From positions 29,010,656 through 29,074,655 of the forward strand of contig CM073479.1 in assembly GCA_037074505.1 (NCBI GenBank): a stretch of 64,000 bases of DNA, written 5' to 3'. Position 1 is the first letter of the stretch. Every line of letters begins with the position of its first letter. Below the pieces are notes generated by a model. The model made no database searches. It saw only the letters and a list, made by a program, of their open reading frames with translations, and was not told the DNA's origin. Source of the stretch: Albizia julibrissin (Eukaryota > Streptophyta > Magnoliopsida > Fabales > Fabaceae). Below, piece after piece: positions 21,955 to 34,816 of the stretch. The position numbers were made by a program, and so were the translations under genes.

Positions 21955-23206
21955 CTTAACGAATTCCACCTCAAAATCTTTAATTGGAGATCCACTGAAA
22001 AATAAGTTCATGACCTCATTAGGAATGCTGGAGGAGCTGGGTCCATGAGGCACTTTAACTTTTAAAACTTTCATCCTACTAAAAGGGGAAGGGCGGTGCA
22101 GAACATCAGGAAACTTGGAAAGCATCTGCACAACCAAAGAGCGAGAATTCCACCATACCACAAACAAACAATACTCAGACCATTATAAAGAAGAGGGGGG
22201 GCATAAGAACGTGTGCAAAGTATATTACACTCACAGTTAAAGTTTCAATAGACAACGCCACAATCTCTGCACCACCAATTGCCCGCAGCATTTCAATCAA
22301 ATAAGAAATGAACTTTCTTTTTGCCAATCGTACGGTACCAAATAGATAATCAGCTAGTGCAGCATCAACATCTACATTCTCAATTAACGGAAGTGCAGGA
22401 ATGGAGAACTCGAGAATATGGGACTCAACAAATTTGAAAGATGTTATTTTTGTTGAAGTAATAACAATCTTACAGTTAGTATTAAGATTTCGAACATGTT
22501 CCATCCTTGATATTGTCAAGTTGGTGAGCTGAGGCGCAGAAATGTCAAAAATCTTAACTCTAGACGGAATTCGACAATCACTTATCACCAAATTTTTCAA
22601 ATTGAGACAACATTGGAAAGGATCCAGGGTGCCTTCCCCATCCAGTATAAAAGAGCATTTGACAAGATGCAAACTAGTCAAGGTAAGAAAATCCAAGTTT
22701 GTGTTGGGCAGAAAAATAATTTCAAACAATTCAAGGGTTTTCAAGGATTGGCAATGGAAAAGATGGGGCAATTCATCCACAATACGAGGAAAATGGAGGC
22801 TCAAATGTTGAATCCTATGGTCGACAACATGATCGATGACCCTCTTCACAAGAGGCTCAAACAAATCATGGCTATCAATGCACATTTGAATTGAAGAGTA
22901 AATGGGGTTAGATATATCGAACCAGAACTTGCAAATTCTGAGAGGGCCGTCTTTGCGAGAAAGAAGAAAGACCACGAAATTGGAGAAGGAAGAGTAATAA
23001 CGGAAAGAGTCACTATCGATGGTGAGAACGGGAAGGGAAATCCATAGATACCTCAATCTCTTGCACACAAGACTGGTTTGAACTGCCAACTTAGTATCGA
23101 GAAACGAGAAAATGTATTGAAGAATTTCATCGGGAAGGCTAGTGAGCTTGTCCTCCATCATCGTCATCTCTGCTTTGCCCGTCTCTGGGCTCTCAATTAA
23201 TTCCAT
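21955..23206 (-). CDS. F-box/LRR-like protein, two exons visible
   Basis: Exon 1 is 23206-22235 (324 codons), intron 22234-22126 (GTGAGT…TGCAG on the minus strand), exon 2 is 22125-21955 (57 codons), both phase 0. The N-terminus holds an F-box at about residues 21-60 (LTSLPDEILQYIFSFLDTK, then the SLVCKRLRYLW block), which in this family binds SKP1 of SCF ubiquitin ligases. About residues 130-300 show irregular leucine-rich segments (IQHLSLHF, LKTLELFEI, LTSLHLVKCSF, LKNLVISDC) that would select the target protein. Exon 2 continues as in relatives (FPDVL…PSPFSRMKVLKVKV). It ends at GTTAAG|GTATTTG, a likely donor for a further intron. No final exon or FBD domain was found; reading through that donor adds 23 mostly hydrophobic residues and stops at 21883. 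Confidence 0.8.
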
Positions 23207-24182
23207 CGTCGTAGTCAGTCCTCAAGTCGAAGGTTTGAATTTTGATGTTCCATCTCCGATCCCGTATTTTAAATATATGACCGTCATATGTAACTGCAAA
23301 GAAATTATTTTATTAGGAGGGTTTCAGGTGGGCTTGGTGCCTTGGTGGGCAAAAAATCTGAATCTATATAAGTTTATTTTGGTGGGTGAAAAGAAAATAC
23401 TATATTTATTTTATTTGGCTTATCAATTTTTATAATTATTTTTTAAATATTTAATATATTCATAATTTTCTAATCTCTTTATTTATTTTATAAATATTTT
23501 TATTTATATTGTAAATATTCATATTTATTTTATAAATTATTAAAATATTTTTAATTTCTTAAATTTTTTTAAATCTCTTTATTTATTTTATAAATTTATT
23601 TATTTATTTTAAAATTTTATTAATATTCATATTTATCTTATAAATGATGACAGATTATTTTTAATGCACTGTATTCTTTTGAATGTTTTTATTCTTTTTA
23701 TAACTGCCTTTTTTGTTTTATAAATATGATTGGATAAAAAATCGAAAAAACCGAACCGAATTTGTCGGATTAGACCAGAAACCGACGGACCAACCACTTT
23801 TCCGGTCCGGTCAAGGCCTAACTTGGGAAAAAATTAACCCGGAGAAATCAGGGATAACTCTGAGTGATCAGGACGTAACCCATGTAACCCACTGGGTTGG
23901 ACAGGTTATCGGGCTATTTTCTTAGGTTGTCAACAAAGAGAACGTCGATGTTTCACAACTTTTATCAGATCTGAAAACAACAAAAATGCAAAGCCAACGG
24001 AAAAAATAAGATGGGGAGCAAAAGGAAAGAAGCGTGACGAAGAACAATGAAGATGAAGAAGAACCACATAGAAAAATGATAAAAACCAGTCAGATGTTCT
24101 TCATAGTCAGATGCTCTTCATAGTCAGATGCATGCTCTCTGTTTCTGGCTTCCTGCTTTCTCAAAACCAGCTGCGTGATAGT
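23207..24182. other. AT-rich spacer with hAT-type end sequence
   Basis: 23400-23700 is nearly pure A/T with repeated TTTATTTTATAAAT-type runs. 23720-23920 has CCGGTCCGGTC- and CCGAACCG-type sequence resembling the ends of the hAT elements described below, perhaps a broken end. No gene. Confidence 0.4.
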
Positions 24183-24190
24183 GCTTGAGG

Positions 24191-24853
24191 TAGAGGTGGT
24201 AATATGGGTTGGGACCACGGGTCGAGCCTGCCCAACCCACAATATGGGCGGTTTTGGTTCTAAAAAATTGGGACCATTTGGGAGCGGTTCTTTTAGGCTC
24301 AAACCCATATGGTCCCAACCCATGACGGGTTGGACCACCGGGTTGGTGGGTTGGCCCATTTTTTTTTAATATTGTCTAGTGTCTATTGGACAAGGGAGAT
24401 TGGGTGAAAGGCCAAAGGCAAACAAGACTCAATCCAATTTGCGTAGCCTTTTGGGTCATTCATTATTGTCCATTCCATTGATGCTTTTTGGGATTATAAC
24501 TTGCTGTCAGTTGCCTAGTTTGAGTCTTTAAGAGTTAAGACGTGGTATTTATAATTTAGTATACTCCTCCTCCCTTTGATTTATGTTTTTTTAATTTAGT
24601 ATACTAAAATATTGATAGCTTTTGGATTTATGTTTTTTTTGTTATGTGTGGACTTGTGATTAATGTTTAATTTTTAATAAATTTTTAATTTCTTTATGAT
24701 TTATGTTTGTAGAAAAAATAATTTTTAGTATATTGTGTTAAAAAAATAAAAAAATAATAATATGGGTTGGGCGGGCCAACCCACCAACCCAGTGGTCCCA
24801 ACCCACGACGGGTTAACCCAAACCCAATAGGTTAGACCATATTACCACCTCTA
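24191..24853. mobile_element. Non-autonomous hAT element, 663 bp
   Basis: A perfect 8-bp duplication GCTTGAGG flanks it (24183-24190 and 24854-24861). The ends are TAGAGGTGGTAATATGG in inverted orientation. Both subterminal regions are GC-rich and carry many copies of GGGTTGGGACC and its complement. The centre is AT-rich and non-coding. An 8-bp duplication and short inverted ends define hAT. Open frames read across it at 24090-24369 are by-products of the repeats. Confidence 0.92.
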
Positions 24854-24861
24854 GCTTGAGG

Positions 24862-26354
24862 TCCTGGAAAACTGAAAGGACTGACTTTGAGTTGGTAGTT
24901 ATTGTATCACGGACGTTCATTTTAAACAAAGGGCTATGATCTGTTTTGAAAAGAAGATGATCACAGTTAAGTCACATCCTCCGCTTCCTGCTTCCAAACA
25001 CAATTTCTTTTACACGTTTCTGTACTGCTCCTCACGCCTCACGATGCGATGACACCCATTAGAAACTAAAAGATTAATTAATATTATTATATTACCCCAT
25101 TAGCCCATCTTCCTATGTGGATTGCAATGGGTTTAAATTATAATTATAAAGTATAAATTAGAAGCTTATTACATGGAGCTTACTTATTTTTAAATTATAA
25201 GTTGTAAATGATTATTTATATCTTTTTATAAGTATTTTTTTTCATACCTTAAAATTTTTATGCAATGCATTAAATTTTATTCCTATTATCCCAAAAGAAT
25301 ATTTTACTCCCAATATTCTAGGTTAAATTTGTTCATTTTTCTTATAGGACATCGTCCAATTGTTAGCATATATTGGGTGTAAAAAAAAAAGAAGTATTTT
25401 GAATCTTTTATTCAATATTATTTTTATAATGGTTATATATATATATATATATATATATATGGCCAGTCTAACTATGAGTTTGACCCTAATCTGACCCACT
25501 GACCCTTAACCTAATACCTCTACCGGTTCAATGTCCGGTCCGATTTTTAATACCTTGGTAAATACCAATATTTGTCTTACGAATTTTTATATTTGTTTTA
25601 TAAATGCTCTTCTAAAAAATATAAAAAAAAGACATTATCATCTTTTCGTCCACAAAACTTAATTGAATTATAATAAAATTTTATAATCTTTTAAAAGTTG
25701 ACTGAAATTAAATCACATCATTCATTGCTATATGAAATTTTCCTATTTTATACGGTTAGACCCTTTGGTCAAAACCTCACTGGCATTTAAAAAATAGAAG
25801 GTCAAGCGTTTTTTGCTTAAAAAAAGTTAAGATTTAATACTATGTAATGCATTATTATAATATTATATAAAAAATTTGAACAGTTAATAGAATAATATAT
25901 TTATAAAATAGTAAATAACTATCTATTTTATTATTTGAGAGTGGAAGTGAGATTTTGAAAAAAAAAATATAAATAAATAAACAAGAGGAAGGATCCTATG
26001 AAGATATAGTGTTTGTTTGGAATAGCGATTAAAATCTTTAAAAGCAGCTTTTCAATTGTAATTTATAATATACGAGGTAAGTATATGAGAAGAGTTTTAT
26101 TTCGATTTATATGAATAAACAATTTTAGAGGTCTCAAACATAATCTCAAACTAAGCAAATAATGTCCGTTTTAAGCCTTACATGAGATGGAGTTGATTAC
26201 TGTATACTTTCATTTTAAGATACTTGTTTGGCTTAAAAATTAAGGTGAGTTTATTTTGGACTAAACTTAGGTTAAGTTGGTCCAAGTAGTCCATTAACTT
26301 CTGTCACGTGTATGTGGAGATAAATCACCACTTAACTCCTGTTAATCCCCATTA
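24862..26354. other. Spacer with a hAT end fragment and TA repeat
   Basis: A (TA)n run lies at 25435-25460. 25461-25557 has the sequence of a hAT right end (CCGGTCCGATTTTTAATACCTTG), but no matching left end was found. 26010-26110 carries the dispersed MITE-type GTTTGGAATAGCG. No gene. Confidence 0.45.
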
Positions 26355-26362
26355 GTGATGTC

Positions 26363-26888
26363 TAGAAGTGGTAATTTGGGTCGGGCTAATGGGCTCGGGC
26401 TTGAAAGTCCGAGCCCGTTTATTATTCGGGCTAAACGGGCTCGGCCCGTTTAACTATTTAAAAAAATAAAAATATATATTTTTTATATATTTTTCAAATA
26501 AGTTAGATCTCAATGTTTTCAATTCTTAGTGATGTTGTATTTAAAGACTTTCTATTTTTTTTATTTGACACTTTTTTCATATTATATCTATTTATTTTAC
26601 TATTATTAAATTTTAAAAAAATGTATTCACATGTTTTTGTGATGTAAGTAGACAAAAAAAAAGAAGGTAAGAACAAAATTAGTTTTGTAGCACGAATATA
26701 TAAAAGAAAATAAGTGTGACATGAATGGATAAAAGAGAAAGGGAGTAAAAATTTTTTTAAAAAAATAAACTAAAAAAAAAGGCGGGCTAACGGGCTAAAC
26801 GGGCTCGGGCTGGCATTTTGCCAGCCCGTTTAAACGAGCTTGGGCCCGTTAGCCCAACGGGCTGGGCTGGCCCGTTTTCCCAGTGCTA
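26363..26888. mobile_element. Non-autonomous hAT element, 526 bp
   Basis: Flanks GTGATGTC (26355-26362) and GTGATATC (26889-26896) match at 7 of 8. The left end TAGAAGTGGTAATTTGGG and right end (other strand) TAGCACTGGGAAAACGGG are degenerate inverted repeats. Subterminal GC-rich arrays of GGGCTCGGGC- and AACGGGC-type motifs face each other, with an AT-rich centre. Same architecture as the element at 24191 but a different motif set. No coding capacity. Confidence 0.85.
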
Positions 26889-26896
26889 GTGATATC

Positions 26897-29300
26897 AGCC
26901 GATTGCGTGAGGAAACGCTTAGGGACTATTTCCAGCAAAGAAAATATTGAAAAGGAATGGAATGAAAAAGATAAGAATGGAAACGAATAGAAAATATTTT
27001 GTGATATAGGTGATTAGTTTACATTAGAAAATAAAATAGGTTGATAGTAAAATTTTTATTTGGTTTAAAGAAAATGAGCTAAAAGATCATTTTGTCTTAG
27101 AATAAAAATATTATTTAAATGTCTATAGAATCCACTTATTTTTTATATCACATTTAAGATCACATTTTTTAGTATTTAGGTATTTTTTTCACCAATTGAA
27201 AATTGGTTCCAACAAATTTTAATGGAAATCCATTTTCAATCATATGACTTAAAAATTGATAGGCTCAAAAAAAATATTTTCCAACTGAAATGACGAACCA
27301 AACACCGCTAATGGCAAAAAAATTCAATTTTCCTTTTCTTTCTCACTTATCATTTTCTCCGAACTAAACAGGCCCCAAGCCAGAACGCAAAAACCCTTTC
27401 TGCTTCCGGTATGTTTGCTTTAAATTTCTTGATCCTTCAATTCTTTTCACATCATTCTCCTTTTTCTCTAAACTAAAATAGAAGATCTGACATTTCAAAA
27501 TTGAGATTTAATCAGAAAATTCAAATTGCTTAATGAACTATCAGCTAAATAGTCTTTTTTTTTTTAAGAGGAAATGAGGAAACTATGAGAGAGAGAGAGA
27601 AAATAAGAATGAAGCGAAATCGGTGAGGGAGGAACGAAGAAAAAGTGAACTGTGAAGCAAAACTATAATTAAAGAGGAAAAGAGAATAGCATAACAGAGA
27701 GATCATTGATGAATGATCAAAAGAAATTGATCATCCACGTGGATACCCCACCCCACGAATTCCGCGAAAAACAAAGTTCTAAGTACATGCTTGAATAGGT
27801 AAAAGCTATTTTTTTATTTATAATATATAAGATAAGATGGGTCTTATTCCAACTTACACACATATACTTTTCAAACCCAGGGGTTCAAAAATTCTTCAAG
27901 AACAAAGTGCTCATAGCTTTCTTATCCATGAATAGCTTCCTTTGCCAAACTAACCGTAGTGTTAAGAGGGTTGAGTATTAATACCCGTGTCAGAAGTTAA
28001 TGGGTCAACCTACTTAACTAAAGTTTAGTCTTTTTATTTTGTAATTAAATATAGATAGGAAAATCGGGTAAAAATCTACCATTCCAAATTTTATAGCTGA
28101 AGAAGACAATATTGCTATATATGTACAAGTTTCACATTAGTAATGTTGCTTTCTATATTAAAAAAAAATTCAAGTCTTTATCATTAATAAAAAATTTTAC
28201 AGAACACTTAAACTACGTTCTCTCGTATGAATTTTATATTGAGGATGATACTCCCCAACTTCTTTAATAAAATTTTTTGATCAAATTACATAAGAGTGTT
28301 CAAGTTTGTACCATCCCATCCAGGAAATTTTTATTCAATACTTTTCATTTGACCATTCTTCATACAGTTTCTTTGCAGAGAGAAGTTAACATGAGAAGGA
28401 TCATTAGCGGAGGTAGGGTATGAAATAGGTTATGTGCTTTGACAATGCGTGGGTCCACATGTTCCTCTGTACAATAATTTCAAACTTTAATGATCCAAAA
28501 CTATTTAGTTTCCCACAAAAGGACAAAAAAAAATTGGATGAGATGTCCCGGTCACGCCTTGTTCACCTGGGGACAAGACAAAAAATCTGTGAAGTCCCTA
28601 TTCATTAGGACAGGTCTATCCTGATTCCGTCCAGTCCCATAAGCGCATCTAATAATAAATTACAATCAGGTTATTTGTATTAGTTTATTAAAGTTTTATA
28701 AATATTTATAAATTGTAATTTATAGAATATGAAGTAATTTTTATGATTTATGAGATAATTTTTATGATCTACGAGGTACTTCTATGATTTATAAAATAAA
28801 AATATAAAAAAGATTTATTTCAATTCATATAAATTAAACTTATATAATAAACACGATTTATAAAAACAGTTCAAAACAAGCTCAATATCAATGAAGTAAA
28901 TCAAAATGGTAATACAGTATAGTGACCAACTGTGTGGGCTCTACGGAGATCTTTGGATCTCATACCACTGGAGATACATCAGATCAATGCTCGTACATAA
29001 TTGAGACTCGGCCGCATGCATGAGAATCTCGGCATTCAGTTGAGCATTGGTCCAAGAGTTACTAGGTTTTGGCAAGGCCGATTGGGGCTATAATCTGGAG
29101 AGGTTTTTATATAAAATTAGTGATATTTTAATATTTTATATATGATTTAGTTTTGAATTTTTTATAATTTTTAAAAAAAAAATCCTCTAAAATTATGGAG
29201 TTTTGATTTTTTTGAAAAAAAAATAATAGTTTTTGAATTATAAAGGCAAACACTAATAGTCTTAATTACAAGCAGGATCATATCCATAACCTTTCGCTTA
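26897..29300. other. Intergenic spacer with possible MITE
   Basis: 26930-27376 may be another non-autonomous element: it starts TTAGGGACTATTT and ends with GGCCCCAAG-type sequence in reverse, with GGAATGGAATG near the start. A convincing target duplication was not found. 28730-28870 carries repeats of ATGATTTATGA(G/T). A GA repeat lies at 27588-27602. No gene. Confidence 0.35.
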
Positions 29301-31500
29301 TAAAGAGGGAGCATTCATGCAACTAAATTATAAGGTCATTAGTAATCATAAAAAATTCAAAATTACATCATTTTATATTCATAAAATATTAAAATATCAT
29401 TTATTTTATATAAAATTTAATCATATAAAGAAAAAAGAAAAGGTAATACACATTAGCGGTCCAAGCGTGGTTTTAACAATGGTATGGATACTTCAATCTG
29501 ATACGAAACTCATCACTCGGTTTCAACGAGCTTTGTACCAAAACACATTGCATCGGTGAGGCATGATGCATCTTGGTAGACACAATCATAAAATGGGTTG
29601 TATTATGATTGTCTCCTTCAACTTTTGGCTCCTCAAAGCTACGTTTGCTTTTCACTTCCCTGGTTTCAGTTGTTAGTTTTATTTTCATGTTTTTATTTCT
29701 AGGTTTTTTTTTTGGCACAATTGTAGTTAGTAGTACTTCTCTTGTCCTTGATTTAAAACATTTAGTCCCTTCCAGTTAAATCAAAATAAACTAAGTTGTG
29801 TAGTATAGGGCACAACTCGGTTCATATTATCTTAAGAAACCTTTTATTTGATTATTAAGTTAAACTAATTGACAAAAATATTGAAAGGGGTTTTGAAAAT
29901 AATTTTTTTTCCAATGATGGAAAAAAATCTAAACTACTTTCTTTGGATTTTTTCTTAAAAATAATCAATAAAGAAATTAGATTGGATTTAAGGAATGATA
30001 TAATAGAATGCTCACTGAAAGTGAACTTATAGTTATCATAGCTTGCGTAATGATGTGGAGTTAATTAATTCATCAAGTCTAATTAAAAACTCCAAACAAG
30101 ATTTGAGTCAAGTGATTTTTAGTAAATAATTTTTTTAAATGCTAGATAATAACTACTTACTAAGGCACTTTTAAAAACTATCTGGTATACAGTTTAAATT
30201 AAGTTAATAAAACTTGATTCCTTAATAATGAATGCACACCAAGATACTCAATAGCAACAAATCAATTAAAATAACTAACAACATACTATACAAAAGCAAT
30301 ATCAATGAGTGCAAGAGATATATAATCAAATTTTAAGTCATATAACTCAATCTAAACCACAATAATCTAACTAATAAAGATTATAACGCATAATTTTAGT
30401 CTTTAAATCTAAATCAAAATAATTCCTAACAATGAGAAACCATTAAATTCAAGAGAAAATTAATTGGAAAGTAAACATACCACTAATTAGAAGCACTCAA
30501 GCTCAAGCTATAGCATCCAAATCTAAAAAACACAAGAAAACATTAGCTTCTCATGGAGTTAGCAACAGCCCCAAGTCCCAACTCGTCCAAAACACAAGGA
30601 CTCCAAGGAACTATGAATAAAGTGCTGAATCAATGAAGGAAGCCAAAGGAAGTTGTTGGTTTAATGGAAGAACCAATGGAAGAGAGAGAGAAGGAGCGGG
30701 GACGCAAATCTGTGTTGGATTCCGGCAATGAGGAGGAAGGACATCGTCACCGGTAGCAGTGTTATCCGTCTCCTTCCCTTTGTTTGAAAGTCTCGACCTC
30801 CACCCCCCCCCCCCAAAAAAAAAAAAAAGCCTTCTCTCCTTATTTTTGAGTTATTGGCGCCTTAAAATGACAAAATCCTTTTCAAATCTGTATCAGTCAG
30901 CCAACAAATCAGGTTCAACAGTGAAAAACGCTGGTTTCTGGATTTTGGGTCTTTGTTATAATTTTCAGAAGTTCTGGGTACTATCTTGTAATTGTTCTGT
31001 CCTTTACTGTTCTAAAAGTGAAAGTCCCTCCTTTTTTTTATATAATTCACAGCTGGCAAAAAGCATAATTTTGTTTTCACTTAAATCCTTCAGCTCCAAC
31101 TTTCCTAAAATAATAACCTACAATGCCACCCAAAAATTATATAGCATCATATATTCAAAGAAAATCAACCTAATTAATAGCAATTGTAATATTTATGAAA
31201 ATATTATCTTTTTAATATCTAGTTTCACATAATCATCATTAATTCAAATTAATTGTAATAAATGCAATTTATCCCAATTTCTATATTTTCTGTAATACTT
31301 GTAGTAACGCTGTTAAAAACCGATTTCGTGAGTAACCGTTTTTTGAGAAAATAGTTGCATTTATATCAACGCCCTTAGTGTATTTTGTTTACTTTGATAC
31401 TAATAAATATCAATATACATATTTATTACTCTCTTTTAGCTATCATAATTATTTATCGCTCTTTTTATAATTCAATATCAATATTTTATATTTTATATCC
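29301..31500. other. Intergenic spacer, no gene recognised
   Basis: AT-rich sequence with several short open frames (29317-29718 on both strands, 30759-31232) that resemble no known protein. At 30801-30828 a run of about a dozen C is followed by a run of about fourteen A. This is prone to replication and sequencing errors and lies inside the longest of those frames. Confidence 0.4.
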
Positions 31501-32321
31501 ATAAATTATTAGTTAGCCCCAATGATTCAAGGTGTTATCCTAATAATAATTTAGCCCATAAATCAAGGAGTTATCTATTGGCATTGGCATCTCACACCAT
31601 ATTGATTGTCAGCAGCAGCACCTATTGAAACACAATGAATAAATAGTTCAAGTCGTGCCAGTAAGCATTATTCTTAGGAGATATTCCACAACCCCCAAAT
31701 AGATTAGGAAGCGGTATTCCCCAGGATAAAACAAACATTTCCAACAGAAAGAAGTGTGACAGAACTACAGAAAGATATCAGTGTAACTTAGAAGAAGAGA
31801 GAGAGGAGAGAAGCTCCGGGACCTTAGTGTATCCTAACCGTGCACTAAACATTGCCTTTTATAGGAAGAAACATGTGACCGTTGGGGAGTTATAATAGTC
31901 ATTAAAGAAGGTTTTATGACAATTAAAATGACAGTTACAAAACAAGTGTTAATGATGATTTAATATAATAAAATATTTTAAATGTCATTAAAACTGATTA
32001 ACTAAAAATCCAATAGTCAGTTTAAAGACTCCTCTTATCAGTCTTTTTGCTAACTCAAGATCATATTTAATCATATACTAGGATGTTTTCAATCTTGAGT
32101 TATATAAGACTTCTTTCTTTGATATACTTATACACAATATTTCCAGCATTATCATAATCATAATTCAAACTAAATATTCAAGAAACTTAATTTCTAAGAG
32201 ATATAGTTAGCCCCATGATTATAGTAATGTTTATATATATTAACGTAATTAATGTATTCCATTTCGTATTCTCCATTCTTTATTGTCAATGTCAATGATC
32301 TCAATTCTTTATTATAATATC
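31501..32321. other. Spacer bounded by similar GTTAGCCCC sites
   Basis: AGTTAGCCCCAATGATT at about 31511 and AGTTAGCCCCATGATTA at about 32207 flank about 0.7 kb of sequence containing a GAGAGAGAGGAGAGAAGC tract. This could be an insertion with a duplicated target, or a degraded LTR. No coding sequence. Confidence 0.25.
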
Positions 32322-33130
32322 ATGACAAGTCAGCCTTATGAATTTATTAGCGATATTGACGATCACAAGGATATTTGGGCTATTGCTACTTAGGTTATCA
32401 AGAAGTGGATGATGACTAAAAAGACGTCACTTTTTGATGAAAAGTTAGCGCCTGTAATTACCTCAATCTTTTCTTTTCCTCCTTTTACTTGATCTTCTGC
32501 ACCTTGGAGTATATTAATTTTTTAATTTACATTTCTCTTTTTCTATATTCCTCCTTACTTGACTTTATTAAAATTCATCTTTAACTGTGGAAAGTAGAGC
32601 TTAGAACTTTCCTAAAACAATTAAAGCCTTGTGTTGGAAGAGAAATTATTGTTAGGTTTTAGAGTTAAGTGGAGCAACTTCAAATATTCATCTAGTAGTT
32701 TAGGTGTTTTACAATTTTCTAAGGAGGCAGGTATTTCGTAATGATTTACATACTCAGAATTAATGGTAAGAAAATGATTTAGTTGATAGTAGCACATATT
32801 GTGAGTGAGTACTTAATTATATATTCATCTATTTGCTATTATATTTATTCTTTGGGTCTTTTTTCTAGCCCTCCAAAGTTGAAACACATGCCTCAAGCTC
32901 CTTGACGACATTGATGTTAGCAAAAAAAGTTTAAAACAATAATAACCTTCTAATAGTTTAGTCATCAAGATTTTTAACTACTTTTTCAAAGAGAAAGAAG
33001 AGAGACAACACTTCATTTGTTGATAATGGAGATGTGAGATTGTCTAATATATCTTACCCTCTACCTTCAGGGCCAACAAATCAATCATCAAGAACATAAA
33101 AATAGAGAAATGAGTTCCCACGTGTTGTTT
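32322..33130 (+). pseudogene. RPA1-like (replication protein A) relic
   Basis: Starting at ATG 32322 the frame reads YEFISDID, HKDIWAIA, a stop, then VIKKWM. This resembles the start of the OB-fold of plant RPA70-like proteins (FISDINxxKxxWxIxVRVxRKW), which are abundant as single genes and inside Helitrons. Near 33000-33080 another frame reads SKRKKRDNTSF…NISYPLPSGPTNQSS, which looks like the tail of such a protein. The middle is not recognisable. A relic if correct. Confidence 0.35.
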
Positions 33131-34019
33131 TGAGTTTTCAAGTAAGTTATTTTAGCATTCTAAATTTCAAGTCTACTTTACTGTTAATTATATTTGGCGT
33201 TTTCACATTATATTTTTCTATACTAATACTCCTATAGATTGATATATGCCTTTTAAACTTGTCTATTTAAATTTGATTTTATAACTTCTTACCACTTCTG
33301 AATACCCTTTGGTTAGAACATATACACAGATCATTAGTTATATTATATTGATGAATAATTCTTTTTTTAGTTAAATTTATATTGATTAACAATCTAAGTA
33401 TATACAATATGTTAATTAAAATTTAATTATACTTATTGAAAATTGATTTGGGTCAAATACGAGGATGTCTGGGGTACTATTTTTGACTTGGGAAATGTGA
33501 TACTTTAAAAAAAGGAAAAAATCATCAAAATCAAAGAAAAAAAATGTAATATAAAAATAAAAGCTAACTACAATCAAAATATTAAAGTTAGCACTTCATA
33601 GGAAAAAAGTAAGGAGCATGGGCATGATTTTTCATATATTTAAGTAGATTATCAATATAAAGAAGGGAGCATAAACTAATATAATCTCTTAATATATATA
33701 ATATGAAAAAATATACATAAAGTAAATAACAAAATATTAGAAAATAATCATCTATAAATTATAATGTGGTATGATAATATCATTATTTCTAAATCAAATC
33801 AATATCCACATTTTGCATCAATAATAAAAAAATTTAAGAAATAATCAAATATTTTTCAAATATGATTACCTAATCAATCAATTATGAAGAAATATAAAAA
33901 AAGAAAATTAGGAAATAATATTATATACTATAGGACGATGTGTTAGATTCATAGTTTTGATGATAACAAACTTAGGATTATTTGAATAAGAATTTATGAT
34001 TTTGTTCATGTGATTTAAT

Positions 34020-34790
34020 AATGTGGAATATTTGAATAGTAAAGCTTGCTTTTAGTTAAAAATTATTCTAATAATTCTCACCTATTCGAATAAATAGAGT
34101 ATTATCATGATAGTGCATGTACTATTTGAATAAGAGTACATAATTAAAAGAATAAAGTATTCTAATAGGCATACTAGTATTTGAATAGTAAGCTTGACAA
34201 ATTTCTCTGAAAATAATACTAAACAAAAATTATTTGAATAGTCAAGTTATTATTTGAATAACAGATTGTTTATTTTTCAAATAAAGTATTCTAATAGTAA
34301 GGTAACTATTCAAATAAGGCCAAGGCACATTTGAAGATTAAAGGAATGTCTATTCGATTAGTAAGGATACTATTCAAATAATAAGGGCACTATTCAAATA
34401 GTATTGTGATTTGAAACCCGTCTATTTCCTAATCCAATCTCATAAGAGTATTCAAATAGTCAAACAATGTATCAGAATAAAATCATCTATTTTTCAAAGG
34501 GGACTATTCGAATAAAAGATCAAGCTATTCAAATAGTTATAATACAAATTGGCTAAATACTATTCGAATAAGTGAGAAGTCTATCAGAATAGTTTTGTTA
34601 TATGAAACATGTCTATTTCCTAATCCAATTTCAAAAGAGTATTCAAATAGTCAAATATTGTATCAGAATAAAATTATCAATTTTTCAAAAGGAACTATCC
34701 GAATAGAAGAACAAAATATTCTAATAGTATTAGTACAAATTGACTGGATACTATTTAAATAGTAGGGAGACTATTTGAATAGTTTACAAC
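34020..34790. repeat. Dense TATTCGAATA-type palindrome array in the LTR
   Basis: Roughly 30 copies of a short near-palindrome (TATTCGAATA, TATTCAAATA, TATTTGAATA, CTATTCAAATAG) sit at irregular 15-40 bp spacing. Longer blocks also repeat (TATGAAACATGTCTATTTCC near 34602 and its relative near 34411). Confidence 0.85.
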
Positions 34791-34816
34791 TGGAAAAGAG
34801 CCATTCTATTATAATA

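Noticed and set aside
22542..22894. Plus-strand frames of about 90 codons
   Set aside because: They are antisense readings of the F-box coding exon.
24090..24369. Frames rich in GP/W residues
   Set aside because: By-products of the GGGTTGGGACC array of the hAT element.
25435..25557. Complete hAT MITE
   Set aside because: Only a right end is recognisable; no partner end or duplication found.
30759..31232. 157-codon frame as a gene
   Set aside because: It starts through a C-run/A-run, has no recognisable domain and is low-complexity in composition.
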